A DNA stretch of 64,000 nucleotides from contig NZ_JABXYT010000001.1 in NCBI RefSeq assembly GCF_013394775.1, forward strand, positions 2,337,501 through 2,401,500, read 5' to 3'. Positions 18,011 to 25,270 of the stretch are shown here, in pieces. The notes beneath the pieces are model-generated. The model had not been told where the DNA came from. It ran no database searches and saw only the letters and a program-made list of their open reading frames with translations. A program made the translations under genes and the position numbers. The first letter of the stretch is position 1. Every line of letters begins with the position of its first letter. The DNA comes from Oribacterium sp. oral taxon 102 (GTDB taxonomy: Bacteria > Bacillota > Clostridia > Lachnospirales > Lachnospiraceae).

Positions 18011-18849
18011 TCTCTCTCTTTCTCTTTCTTCTTTCCCTTACCGCGTACGAAAGCTACGCTCCAGACGGAAAGCCCTATTCCTGCACAAACCGTAAGCAGC
18101 AGAAACACTGCTCCCCTGCTCTCATCTCCCGTGGCAATCCCTCTGACTGCGCCCAGTACCCGCTGCGCTGCCTGCCTGACCGGCTCCCGGAGTGCGCCGA
18201 GCACATTCCCCGGATCCTGCGGAACCGGCGGAATCTCCGGTTCCGCAGGAGGCGTCGGAACCGTTTCCGGCGGCGTCGGGGAGGTCTCCGGCGGATTCGG
18301 ACGGTTCGGCTCCGACGGCGTATCATCCTCCACCTTCCCGCGCAGAACGATATCGTAGGAAACGGTAATCGTCCCGTCCTGCCCTACGGCAGCGGCGGGA
18401 ACCGAAAACAGACTCGGATTCGAGGAAAAATACCGCCAATTCGCATAATCCAAAAGATAGATTCCCTCCGGAAGCGTCTGCCCAAATGCCGCTCTCCCCT
18501 CTCTATCCGAAATCGTTCTGTCCAGGGCGGCAATGCCGCGGCTTCTCTCCTCATTCCTAAGACGCAGGGAAAACGCCCGAAGCTGCTCCGCATTGAGGGT
18601 TTGAAGCGCGGAAAGCTGCTCCGCGCTGACAATCGGACTGAAAGCAGAGGAAACCGTAAAATCTCCGGAAGCCTCCCGGAGCGCAACCTGATAGAGGGAC
18701 AGCTCCATACCGGAAATCGCCCTTCCATTCCGATCCTGAAGCCCCTCTACCCTGAGTCTCCCCTCCTCCGCGAAAGCAGATACGGCGAGAAGCCCCGAAA
18801 GCACCAGCGTGAACGCGAGCGCACAAAATTTTCTAAACAATACTCTCAT
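18007..18849 (-). CDS. Minor pilin / pilus base-like protein with atypical anchor
   Basis: A secreted 280-residue protein: signal peptide MRVLFRKFCALAFTLVLSG ending near SAFAEEG; a beta-rich pilin-like domain to about residue 165 (GIYLLDYANWRYFSSNPSLFS, TVSYDIVLRG); a Pro/Glu/Thr-rich stalk (repeats of the PETSPTPPET kind); then a membrane span (AVFLLLTVCAGIGLSVWSV) and a basic tail. There is no LPxTG; the residues before the span read IATGDESRG, a degenerate TGD-type sorting signal seen in some clostridial pilins. First gene of the pilin transcript; the weak ribosome-binding site is ATAGGT. A cell-wall base-pilin role is inferred from order and architecture. Confidence 0.75.
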   Translation of the reverse strand: MRVLFRKFCALAFTLVLSGLLAVSAFAEEGRLRVEGLQDRNGRAISGMELSLYQVALREASGDFTVSSAFSPIVSAEQLSALQTLNAEQLRAFSLRLRNEERSRGIAALDRTISDREGRAAFGQTLPEGIYLLDYANWRYFSSNPSLFSVPAAAVGQDGTITVSYDIVLRGKVEDDTPSEPNRPNPPETSPTPPETVPTPPAEPEIPPVPQDPGNVLGALREPVRQAAQRVLGAVRGIATGDESRGAVFLLLTVCAGIGLSVWSVAFVRGKGKKKEKERE

Positions 18850-18865
18850 ACCTATGCTCTTATCT

Positions 18866-18905
18866 CATTAAAGTTCATTAAAGTTCATCAAAATGCATCA
18901 AAAAT
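18866..18905. repeat. Four tandem 10-bp direct repeats upstream of pilin genes
   Basis: CATTAAAGTT, CATTAAAGTT, CATCAAAATG, CATCAAAAAT in exact 10-bp phase, 16 bp before the minor-pilin ATG. One-helical-turn spacing is what OmpR-family regulators bind, and such a regulator is encoded in this locus. The site lies well downstream of the likely promoter, so it would block or act in the leader rather than activate. Confidence 0.5.
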
Positions 18906-19132
18906 ATTCATCATACGTTATTTCCTGTCGAACTATATACCTCTATAATTTGTTATAGCCTATTTCGTCAGATAATTCCACTATTTATTTTTTTATGTCC
19001 TGTCTTTGTTTTCTAGTTACTTCCGGTTCCTCCCGTCTCTATTCCCTTTCCTATCGAAATATTTCGCACAATTCATATATTACGCAGCAATTTTCATAGC
19101 TTTGTCGAGTACTTCTGAAAAAAAAGCGGTAT

Positions 19133-19162
19133 ATTATAATTTTTTCTTATTCAGACAGTCAA
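19133..19162 (-). promoter_or_regulatory. Sigma-A promoter of the pilin genes, long leader
   Basis: Minus-strand TTGACT (complement of 19157-19162), an 18-bp spacer and TATAAT (complement of 19133-19138), immediately after the sortase stop. The 319-bp gap 18850-19168 is strikingly AT-rich against its surroundings; besides this promoter and the 10-bp repeats it holds a small CTATAA/TTATAG inverted repeat (18943-18958). The predicted leader is about 275 nt. Confidence 0.7.
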
Positions 19163-19168
19163 AAACAT

Positions 19169-20128
19169 TTATTTTCTTCTCCTCTTCACAGGGGCCAGCA
19201 GCGCACCGCCGATCACCAGTACAGCGAAGCCTGCAAAGGCAAGCGGCATCCAATCCGGAATCTCTCTGCCGCTCTGCGCCGTCTCCGGCGTGTCATCCGC
19301 GGTATCCTCCGCCATTCCCCCGCCGTCCGACGCCGCCTCCGGAAGACGATCCACCCGGTGCCCCCGAATCAGCATTCGATGCGAATTGATCCCATAGGGC
19401 GTGCAGGTCACCAGCGTGCAGTAATCTTCTCCCTCTGTGATCCGGATGTCCTCGATTTCCGAGGGCAGCACCACCGTCACCTGATCCACCTGGTAATACA
19501 GCTCCCGATTCAGAACCGTCAATATAAATCCGTCTCCCGCCATAAGCTCATCCAGACGGGTAAACAGCTTGGCACTGGGGAGCCCGCGATGCCCGCTGAT
19601 GACTGCATGCGTGCTTTTCCCGCCCACCGGAAGAGAGCTCCCGGGGATATGCCCGATCGCAGTTTGCAGCACCGTCTCATCCGTGCCATGGTAAATCGGC
19701 AGACGGACGTCTATCTTCGGCACAGTCACATAGCCCATGATTCCGTTCCCGCTGGGATCCAGCAGCCCATTGTATTCCGCAAGCTCCTCCGCCGTAGGCC
19801 GGAAACGATCCGGCTTCCGGAGAAGCGCCGCATTGTAGCGCTCCGCCGCCGCGAACATGGCATCATAGTCCTCCGGCTCCAGCGTCTCCACTCTCTTCGT
19901 ATAGCCTGCGATCGCCTGCGATTGGTGCAGCGCATTCAGCCGCTCGCTGACGGTCGGGTAGAGCAGCATCCCTACTCCTGCGGCGAGCGTTAAGAGGATA
20001 AAGCCGGTGGCGAGCCTCGAGACGAGTGATGCGCCCCTCCCCGATCTGGCTTTCTTCCCCGCTGCGTCCGGCGTGCCGTCCGCCTCCCTCCGCTTGTCTT
20101 TTCTGTCTTTCCTCTCTCTGTCTCTCAA
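19169..20128 (-). CDS. srtC: Class C (pilus) sortase
   Basis: Membrane transpeptidase (319 residues) that cleaves the LPxTG signals of the neighbouring pilins and links subunits into fibres. It has an N-terminal membrane span (residues ~35-60), a lid-like segment DPSGNGIMG, the catalytic His in SGHRGLP, the Cys in TLVTCTPYGINSHR, the Arg in MLIRGHR, and a C-terminal span with a KRRRK tail as usual for class C. The TLVTCTPYGxNxHR block identifies the class. It lies 14 bp after the histidine kinase, so regulator, kinase and sortase form one unit, while the pilins have their own promoter. Confidence 0.95.
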   Translation of the reverse strand: MRDRERKDRKDKRREADGTPDAAGKKARSGRGASLVSRLATGFILLTLAAGVGMLLYPTVSERLNALHQSQAIAGYTKRVETLEPEDYDAMFAAAERYNAALLRKPDRFRPTAEELAEYNGLLDPSGNGIMGYVTVPKIDVRLPIYHGTDETVLQTAIGHIPGSSLPVGGKSTHAVISGHRGLPSAKLFTRLDELMAGDGFILTVLNRELYYQVDQVTVVLPSEIEDIRITEGEDYCTLVTCTPYGINSHRMLIRGHRVDRLPEAASDGGGMAEDTADDTPETAQSGREIPDWMPLAFAGFAVLVIGGALLAPVKRRRK

Positions 20129-20142
20129 GTGTTCCTCACCTT

Positions 20143-21345
20143 TCAGAATCCGTTCTGCCGAAAACGCCCGTCATTTCTTCTTCCCTCACGCCCCCGCCTG
20201 CCGCCGTTTCCTTTGAGCAGAAGCTCCATCTGCGTCCCCTGCTCCGTGCTCTTCCGCACCCGCACAGCTCCGCCATGCTGCTGCGCGATCTCCTTCACCA
20301 GTGCGAGTCCCAGCCCTGAGCCGCCCATCTCACGGCTTCGGGACTTATCCACTCTGAAAAACGGCTCAAAGATCTGCTCCCAGTCCGCTCTGTCGATGCC
20401 CGTTCCGGTATCCGAAATGAGGACACTCGCAAATTCCTCATCCTCCTTCACCTCGATCGATACCTCCCCGCCCGGACGATTGTACTTGATCGCATTTTCA
20501 ACCAGATTATAAATCGCCCTGTAGACCAAGGTATCATTGCCTGTGATCTCCGCGCTGCCGGGCTTCTGTATGAGACGGATATCTCTTTTATTTGCAACCG
20601 CCGTCAGGTCGCAGACCACCTCCTCCGCCATCTCGGACAGCCGGATCGTATCTCCCTTCTCCGCTGCCTGCAGCTCCGTCATTTCCAGAAGGATATCTAT
20701 GACCTGCGACAGGCGGTTGGTCTGTGCCCGTATCATGCCGAGCAGCTCCCGATATTCCTCAATTTCCGGCGCGTCGCTCTTTTCAAAGACCTCCAGCCTC
20801 GTGCGCATGACTGCCAGAGGAGTGCGCAGCTCGTGCGCGGCATTGGCGGAAAACTGCCTCTGCGCGGAAAGCGTATCGCCGAGCCGTTTCAGCATCGCAT
20901 TGAACGCATCGGTCAGCTGCACAATCTCTGCAGAGCTGCCGTCCGAAGCGACGAGCCTCCTCAGGTTTTTCGCCTGAATATCCTCGATCTGCCTCCCCAG
21001 CCGACGCAGCGGCTGCAGCGAGCTGCCTATGATGAAGTACATCATGGCGCTGCTGACCAGCGTGATAATCAGCGTAATCAGCAGACTCTTCGTCCAGAAT
21101 TCCGTCTGCGTGCTCTGAATCATATCGGAGAGTACTGCCTTCGGATCCAGATGCACCTCGAAATCGCCGGTGAAATTCTCCGGCAGCTCGACAGAGGGGA
21201 GGATGGCGATCGCCGAATCCTCAATTTCTCCCATATACAGCAGGGCGGACTTGCTGATGAAATAGCTGAGCAGAAGGCAGGACACGATTACCATCAGCGC
21301 CGTGACTGCCGTAAGTCTCCATTGGAGGGAAAGCCGCCTATTCAT
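20143..21345 (-). CDS. Sensor histidine kinase of the pilus locus
   Basis: A 400-residue membrane kinase: span 1 near residues 10-30, a short extracytoplasmic sensor of about 60 residues, span 2 (LLITLIITLVSSAMMYFII), HAMP, H-box FSANAAHELRTPLAV, N-box YNLVENAIKYN, and ATP-lid motifs DTGTGID and GGSGLGLALVKEIA. The small sensor fits detection at the envelope. It overlaps the response-regulator gene by 8 bp and precedes srtC, so control of pilus expression is the natural inference; the signal is unknown. Confidence 0.92.
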   Translation of the reverse strand: MNRRLSLQWRLTAVTALMVIVSCLLLSYFISKSALLYMGEIEDSAIAILPSVELPENFTGDFEVHLDPKAVLSDMIQSTQTEFWTKSLLITLIITLVSSAMMYFIIGSSLQPLRRLGRQIEDIQAKNLRRLVASDGSSAEIVQLTDAFNAMLKRLGDTLSAQRQFSANAAHELRTPLAVMRTRLEVFEKSDAPEIEEYRELLGMIRAQTNRLSQVIDILLEMTELQAAEKGDTIRLSEMAEEVVCDLTAVANKRDIRLIQKPGSAEITGNDTLVYRAIYNLVENAIKYNRPGGEVSIEVKEDEEFASVLISDTGTGIDRADWEQIFEPFFRVDKSRSREMGGSGLGLALVKEIAQQHGGAVRVRKSTEQGTQMELLLKGNGGRRGREGRRNDGRFRQNGF

Positions 21346-22018
21346 TCGTATTTGCTCCTATCATATACCCCTGTCCGATGCGGTTCGTGATGGGGTCATA
21401 GCCCAGTGCCGTCCGCAACTTCTTGCGAAGCGCTGAGATATGTACGCGGATCGAATTGCTGAAGCTGTCGACGCTTCCGTCCCATACATGCTGGATGAGC
21501 TCCTCCTGACTCAGCGGCTGCTCCGGATGCAGCATCAGATATTCCAGAAGCCCGAATTCCTTTCGGGTCAGGGACAGCTCCGTGCCGCGTGCGGATACCG
21601 TGCGTGCCTTCGTATCGAGCGAAAGCTCCCCGCACGAGAGGATGAGATTATTCTGGATGACACGCCTTCTGGTAAGGCTGCGCACGCGCGCCTCCAGCTC
21701 CTCGAAGTGAAAGGGCTTGCAGAGGTAGTCGTTCGCCCCGCTGTCCAGACCGTCGATCTTGTCCCGAAGCTGTCCCCGTGCGGAAAGGATCAGCACGCTG
21801 GTTTCCGCGTCCTCCTTACGAAAATTCCGAAGCACCTCCATGCCATCCATCCCCGGGAGGTTCAGATCCAGTATAATGAGATCATAGCTCTCTGTCAGCG
21901 CCGTATCCAACGCGGTATTTCCGTCAAAGCAGGTATCCACCTCATATCCGTCCAACCGCAGCCCCTTGGCAACGGTTTCGCAAAGCGTCTTCTCATCTTC
22001 AACTACCAATATCCTCAT
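21338..22018 (-). CDS. OmpR-family response regulator of the pilus locus
   Basis: A 226-residue regulator: receiver domain MRILVVEDEKTLCETVA with phospho-acceptor Asp in LIILDLNLPGMDG and the KPF lysine in YLCKPFHFEELEARV, then a winged-helix DNA-binding domain ending NRIGQGYMIGANTNE. The start at 22018 is set by the receiver N terminus and AAGGGAG upstream; 42 extra in-frame residues further up are not conserved. It is first in RR-kinase-sortase. The 10-bp tandem repeats before the pilins are a candidate target. Confidence 0.93.
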   Translation of the reverse strand: MRILVVEDEKTLCETVAKGLRLDGYEVDTCFDGNTALDTALTESYDLIILDLNLPGMDGMEVLRNFRKEDAETSVLILSARGQLRDKIDGLDSGANDYLCKPFHFEELEARVRSLTRRRVIQNNLILSCGELSLDTKARTVSARGTELSLTRKEFGLLEYLMLHPEQPLSQEELIQHVWDGSVDSFSNSIRVHISALRKKLRTALGYDPITNRIGQGYMIGANTNE

Positions 22019-22109
22019 AACCGGTTCACGCTCCCTTCGTAAATTCTGCCGGAAAATTTTTCCTGTTTCTATCCCGATGCCCGTCCTATCGAACGCAGGG
22101 CTTTGATTT

Positions 22110-22138
22110 ATTATACAGGAATAAGATTTTTTTAGAAG
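22110..22138 (-). promoter_or_regulatory. Promoter of RR-kinase-sortase operon
   Basis: A perfect minus-strand TATAAT (complement of 22110-22115) with a poor -35 CTTCTA at 17 bp. The weak -35 fits a regulated promoter. An 85-nt leader to the regulator ATG follows. Confidence 0.45.
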
Positions 22139-22180
22139 AGTCAAATCAACACTCCCTTAACAAAAATTTTATGCCGGATC

Positions 22181-22189
22181 TGCTATATT
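22181..22189 (+). promoter_or_regulatory. Extended -10 of the redox cassette
   Basis: TGCTATATT, divergent from the response-regulator promoter; TTAACA at 22157-22162 is a -35 candidate only at a long 21-bp spacing. It would give a leader of about 120 nt before the CXXC miniprotein. Confidence 0.4.
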
Positions 22190-22316
22190 TCGTTATCGTT
22201 CCGGTAAGTCATCCGCGATTCGCTGAACAGAAACGACGGAGCGGAGGCCAAATGCAATTCCGACGAACTGCGCATACGAAGGCCCGCCGGAAAAGTATAA
22301 AAAGGAGGCAGACAAA

Positions 22317-22475
22317 ATGAATTTCTCAGACAAGCTTCGGAGGAAGCGTCTCGCCCAGACAGCGCTGTTGGCGGCATCTGCCGTCTTCGTATGTATCGGC
22401 GCATACCGCGGAGAGGTCGAGACGGTATTCAGCAAGGCGATCCGCCTATGCTTAGAATGTGTCGGGATCGGATAG
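22317..22475 (+). CDS. CD1871A-type CXXC motif miniprotein
   Basis: A 52-residue ORF, MNFSDKLRRKRLAQTALLA onward, with a basic N terminus, one hydrophobic span (about residues 14-29) and a C-terminal CLEC (CXXC) motif four residues before the end (VGIG). A strong AAAGGAGG lies 8 bp upstream. Size, membrane anchor and terminal CXXC match the uncharacterised clostridial CD1871A-type proteins, found just before a 4Fe-4S membrane protein, exactly as here (7-bp gap). The CXXC side could exchange electrons or bind metal; no function is established. Confidence 0.82.
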   Translation: MNFSDKLRRKRLAQTALLAASAVFVCIGAYRGEVETVFSKAIRLCLECVGIG

Positions 22476-22482
22476 GAATCAA

Positions 22483-23376
22483 ATGAAAAAGAACAGAATA
22501 AGCTCATTTTGGCATTTCCTCAAAAAAAGAAATACCATCCAAATGCTTGCCGCGTTTCTGACAAATCCGCATCTTCCCAATTTTGTAAAGGGAACCTTGT
22601 ACAATGGAAAGCTCAAGCAGGTATGTGTGCCGGGGCTCAACTGCTATTCCTGTCCGGCTGCGACGGGAGCCTGCCCGATCGGCGCCTTTCAGGCGGTGAC
22701 GGGCTCATCCAAATTTAATTTTTCGTATTATATCAGCGGCATCCTGATTTTCTTCGGTGTCATGCTCGGCAGATTTATCTGCGGCTTCCTCTGTCCCTTC
22801 GGATGGTTTCAGGATCTGCTGCATCGGATCCCCGTGAAGAAGTTCAGCACCAAAGGGCTTCGAGCGCTGCGGTATCTGAAGTACGGAATGCTGGCAGTCG
22901 CAGTCACTGCGCTGCCCATCCTGCTCACCAACAACGCCGGAATGGGCTCGCCGTATTTCTGTAAATATGTCTGCCCGCAGGGAATCCTGGAAGGCGGCAT
23001 CCCACTCTCTCTCGCAAACGGCAGCATCCGGGCGACGCTGGGACCGCTTTTTACATGGAAATCCGGGATATTGCTGTCCGTCATTGCCCTCAGCGTACTG
23101 TTTTACCGTCCGTTCTGCAAGTGGCTGTGTCCGCTCGGTGCGTTCTACGCCCTGTTCAACAGAGTTTCTCTATTCAGCTATACTGTAGATCGGCACAGCT
23201 GCATCTCCTGCGGAAAATGCGGCAGGCTCTGTAAGATGGATGTGGATATCACGAAAAACGCCGCGCATACGGAATGCATCCGCTGCGGCGAATGCGTGAA
23301 GGCGTGTCCGACAAAGGCGATTCATATTCACTTCGGAGGGAAAGCCTCTCTCACTCCCTCCGAGGCCATGCCGTAA
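22483..23376 (+). CDS. Membrane 4Fe-4S binding protein (NapH/CcoG-like)
   Basis: A 297-residue polytopic membrane protein with cysteine clusters of the NapH/NosR/CcoG type: CYSCPAATGACPIG (residues ~48-61), GRFICGFLCPFGW, FCKYVCPQG, FCKWLCPLG, and two C-terminal ferredoxin motifs, CISCGKCGRLCK and CIRCGECVKACPTKA. About four or five spans lie between. Such proteins pass electrons across or within the membrane. In this operon it could feed the CXXC miniprotein and the redoxin lipoprotein outside the cell. The start at 22483 follows GGAAT and gives a basic N terminus MKKNR. Confidence 0.93.
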   Translation: MKKNRISSFWHFLKKRNTIQMLAAFLTNPHLPNFVKGTLYNGKLKQVCVPGLNCYSCPAATGACPIGAFQAVTGSSKFNFSYYISGILIFFGVMLGRFICGFLCPFGWFQDLLHRIPVKKFSTKGLRALRYLKYGMLAVAVTALPILLTNNAGMGSPYFCKYVCPQGILEGGIPLSLANGSIRATLGPLFTWKSGILLSVIALSVLFYRPFCKWLCPLGAFYALFNRVSLFSYTVDRHSCISCGKCGRLCKMDVDITKNAAHTECIRCGECVKACPTKAIHIHFGGKASLTPSEAMP

Positions 23377-23507
23377 GCCGTACAGTAAACGCACATGTGA
23401 TCTGTCACGCCGCATACTGTATGCATCTGCGCGACACTTCGCTGCTTCACAGCTCTTGTGCCACAAACAGGTATGAGGCAAAAAGAAAAAGAAAGGAAAA
23501 TAATAAA

Positions 23508-24404
23508 ATGAAACTCTCAAAGAAGCTTGTGTCTGTACTTTTCATCGCAATGACAACCGCTTCGCTGGCGGCCTGCGGAGGATCTGCTCCATCGTCCGCT
23601 GCACCCGTATCTCCGGAGCAGGCGACCGCTTCACAGCAGGTCGCGGAAGCTTTCCCCAGCTTTCAGGGGAAGGATTTCGACGGCAACGAGGTAGACGAGT
23701 CCCTCTTCCGGGAAAACGAGGCGACACTGCTCAACTTCTGGTTTAACGGCTGCTCCGCCTGCGTGAACGAGATGCCTGCGCTCGAGAGCTTCAACGCCAA
23801 GCTCCGGGAGAAGGGTGCCGAGCTCATCGGTGTAAATGTCGAAGCGACAAACGACAATGAAGCCGCTCTGACGGCAGCGAAGGAAATTCTCTCCAAGCAG
23901 GGCGTCAGCTACAGAAATATCTATCTGAACGGCGGGCAGGATGCGCTGAACTATCTCGAGAAGATTTTCAGCTTCCCCACCACCATTCTCATCGACAAGA
24001 ACGGAAATATCATAGGGCAGCCTATCGTAGGCAGCATCGAGAATGAGAAGAGGATGGAGCAGATCCTCAAGGCTGTGGACGAGCTGAAGAACGGCGGCGA
24101 GGTAAACACCGTCATCTCCGGAGATACCGCCAAGGAAAGCGCTGACGACAAAATGACAGCGCTTCTGGCGAAGGAAAACGACATCTTCTCCTCACACAAG
24201 ACGCTTTGGGACAGACTGTTCGCAAAAATCCAAAAGGACAAGGCAGTGCAGAGCATGGATACCCCATATGATGAATTCCTGAAAACACAGCTGGAAGAAG
24301 CGAAGGACGACTTTACCGAGGAGGAGCTGAAAACGCTCCGTGAGGATCTGAAAAAGGTTTCGGAAATCGAGCAGCAGCTTCAAGCCTTGAATAAGAAGGA
24401 CTGA
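23508..24404 (+). CDS. Redoxin/TlpA-like thioredoxin-fold lipoprotein
   Basis: A 298-residue lipoprotein: signal and lipobox LAAC at about residues 19-22, a Ser/Ala linker, then a thioredoxin-fold domain with active site NFWFNGCSACVNEMP (CSAC) near residue 85, the cis-Pro segment FSFPTTILIDKNGNIIG, and a charged helical C-terminal ~90 residues (EEELKTLREDLKKV). The family reduces or forms disulfides outside the membrane. The start at 23508 begins MKLSKKLVSVLFIA after GAAAGGAAAA. It follows the 4Fe-4S protein by 131 bp. The helical tail is not part of the redoxin domain and has no assigned role. Confidence 0.9.
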   Translation: MKLSKKLVSVLFIAMTTASLAACGGSAPSSAAPVSPEQATASQQVAEAFPSFQGKDFDGNEVDESLFRENEATLLNFWFNGCSACVNEMPALESFNAKLREKGAELIGVNVEATNDNEAALTAAKEILSKQGVSYRNIYLNGGQDALNYLEKIFSFPTTILIDKNGNIIGQPIVGSIENEKRMEQILKAVDELKNGGEVNTVISGDTAKESADDKMTALLAKENDIFSSHKTLWDRLFAKIQKDKAVQSMDTPYDEFLKTQLEEAKDDFTEEELKTLREDLKKVSEIEQQLQALNKKD

Positions 24405-24418
24405 TATAGAGGGCAGCT

Positions 24419-25258
24419 ATGAACAAGAACAATACGGCGGCATGGGGCAGAGCACGTTTCCTCGCGATTCCCATTCTCGCAATTGCGGCGCATTTCCTGC
24501 TCTTCAACCTCCTGTATCTTCTCTTCGAAGGGCTCTTTCTGGGTGTTCTGCAGCTTCCCGCGGCACAGATTGCAGAATTCTCGTATTTAACGGAGCTTCT
24601 TATCTATGTTATTCTGATTCTCCTGTTTTATGTCTTTTACAGGCTGCTCTTCGGTCAGGAAGATACGAAGGAGAGAGCCGTGCCGGAACTTCGGGACTCT
24701 GTTCTGAGCTTCCTCGCAGGCATAGGCGTCTCCGGCGTTTCTCTCCTTTGGATCATGCTGGCAGAACAGATCCCTGCGCTTCAAAAAAGCATTGCCGCGA
24801 TGAATGCAGGAAATGAAAGGCTTGGCGGAGGGAGGCTGCTCGTCGAAATCTTAACCGCGGTGATCGCCGCCCCATTTATAGAAGAGCTTCTGTTCCGCGG
24901 CATCGTTTTCCGTTCTCTGCGGAAAATCGCCCCCGTCGGGATATCGATCCTGCTGTCCTCCGTATTATTCGGTATCTATCACATGAATGCGGTGCAGGCT
25001 GTCTACGCCAGCTGCATGGGCGCCGTTGCCGCGATCCTCTATGAGAAAAGGCAGAATCTGCTCTTTCCCATATTGGTACACATCGCAAACAACCTTATCG
25101 CTGCGATGCTGGACTTCACCCCTCCGGAAACCGGAGAAAGGCTGCGCCTGCTTTCTTTCGCCATGCTTATCCCGCTGGGCTGTATTCTCAGGTATTTTCT
25201 CCGCGGGGAACGGAGAAAGAGGCAGGGCGGACAAGAGACGGAAAGCGTCCCTGCATAG
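24419..25258 (+). CDS. CPBP-family intramembrane metalloprotease
   Basis: A 279-residue polytopic membrane protein of the CAAX-protease/bacteriocin-processing (CPBP, Abi) family. The conserved motifs are EELLFRGIVFRSL (Glu-Glu and Arg, about residues 155-167), FGIYHMNAVQAV and HIANNLIAAM, which form the intramembrane zinc site. It begins 14 bp after the redoxin gene, so it appears to be the last gene of the redox cassette; the link may be only positional. Its 3' end is 12 bp from the end of the convergent YhaN-like gene. Substrates of these proteases in Firmicutes are mostly unknown. Confidence 0.92.
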   Translation: MNKNNTAAWGRARFLAIPILAIAAHFLLFNLLYLLFEGLFLGVLQLPAAQIAEFSYLTELLIYVILILLFYVFYRLLFGQEDTKERAVPELRDSVLSFLAGIGVSGVSLLWIMLAEQIPALQKSIAAMNAGNERLGGGRLLVEILTAVIAAPFIEELLFRGIVFRSLRKIAPVGISILLSSVLFGIYHMNAVQAVYASCMGAVAAILYEKRQNLLFPILVHIANNLIAAMLDFTPPETGERLRLLSFAMLIPLGCILRYFLRGERRKRQGGQETESVPA

Positions 25259-25270
25259 GGAGAAGCCTCC

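Noticed and set aside
23377..23507. Possible further copy of the repeat family between the 4Fe-4S and redoxin genes
   Set aside because: There is a TACAGTA/ACTGTA inverted pair and ACAGGTATGAG resembling copy E, but the conserved 16-bp end is missing and the match is too short to call.
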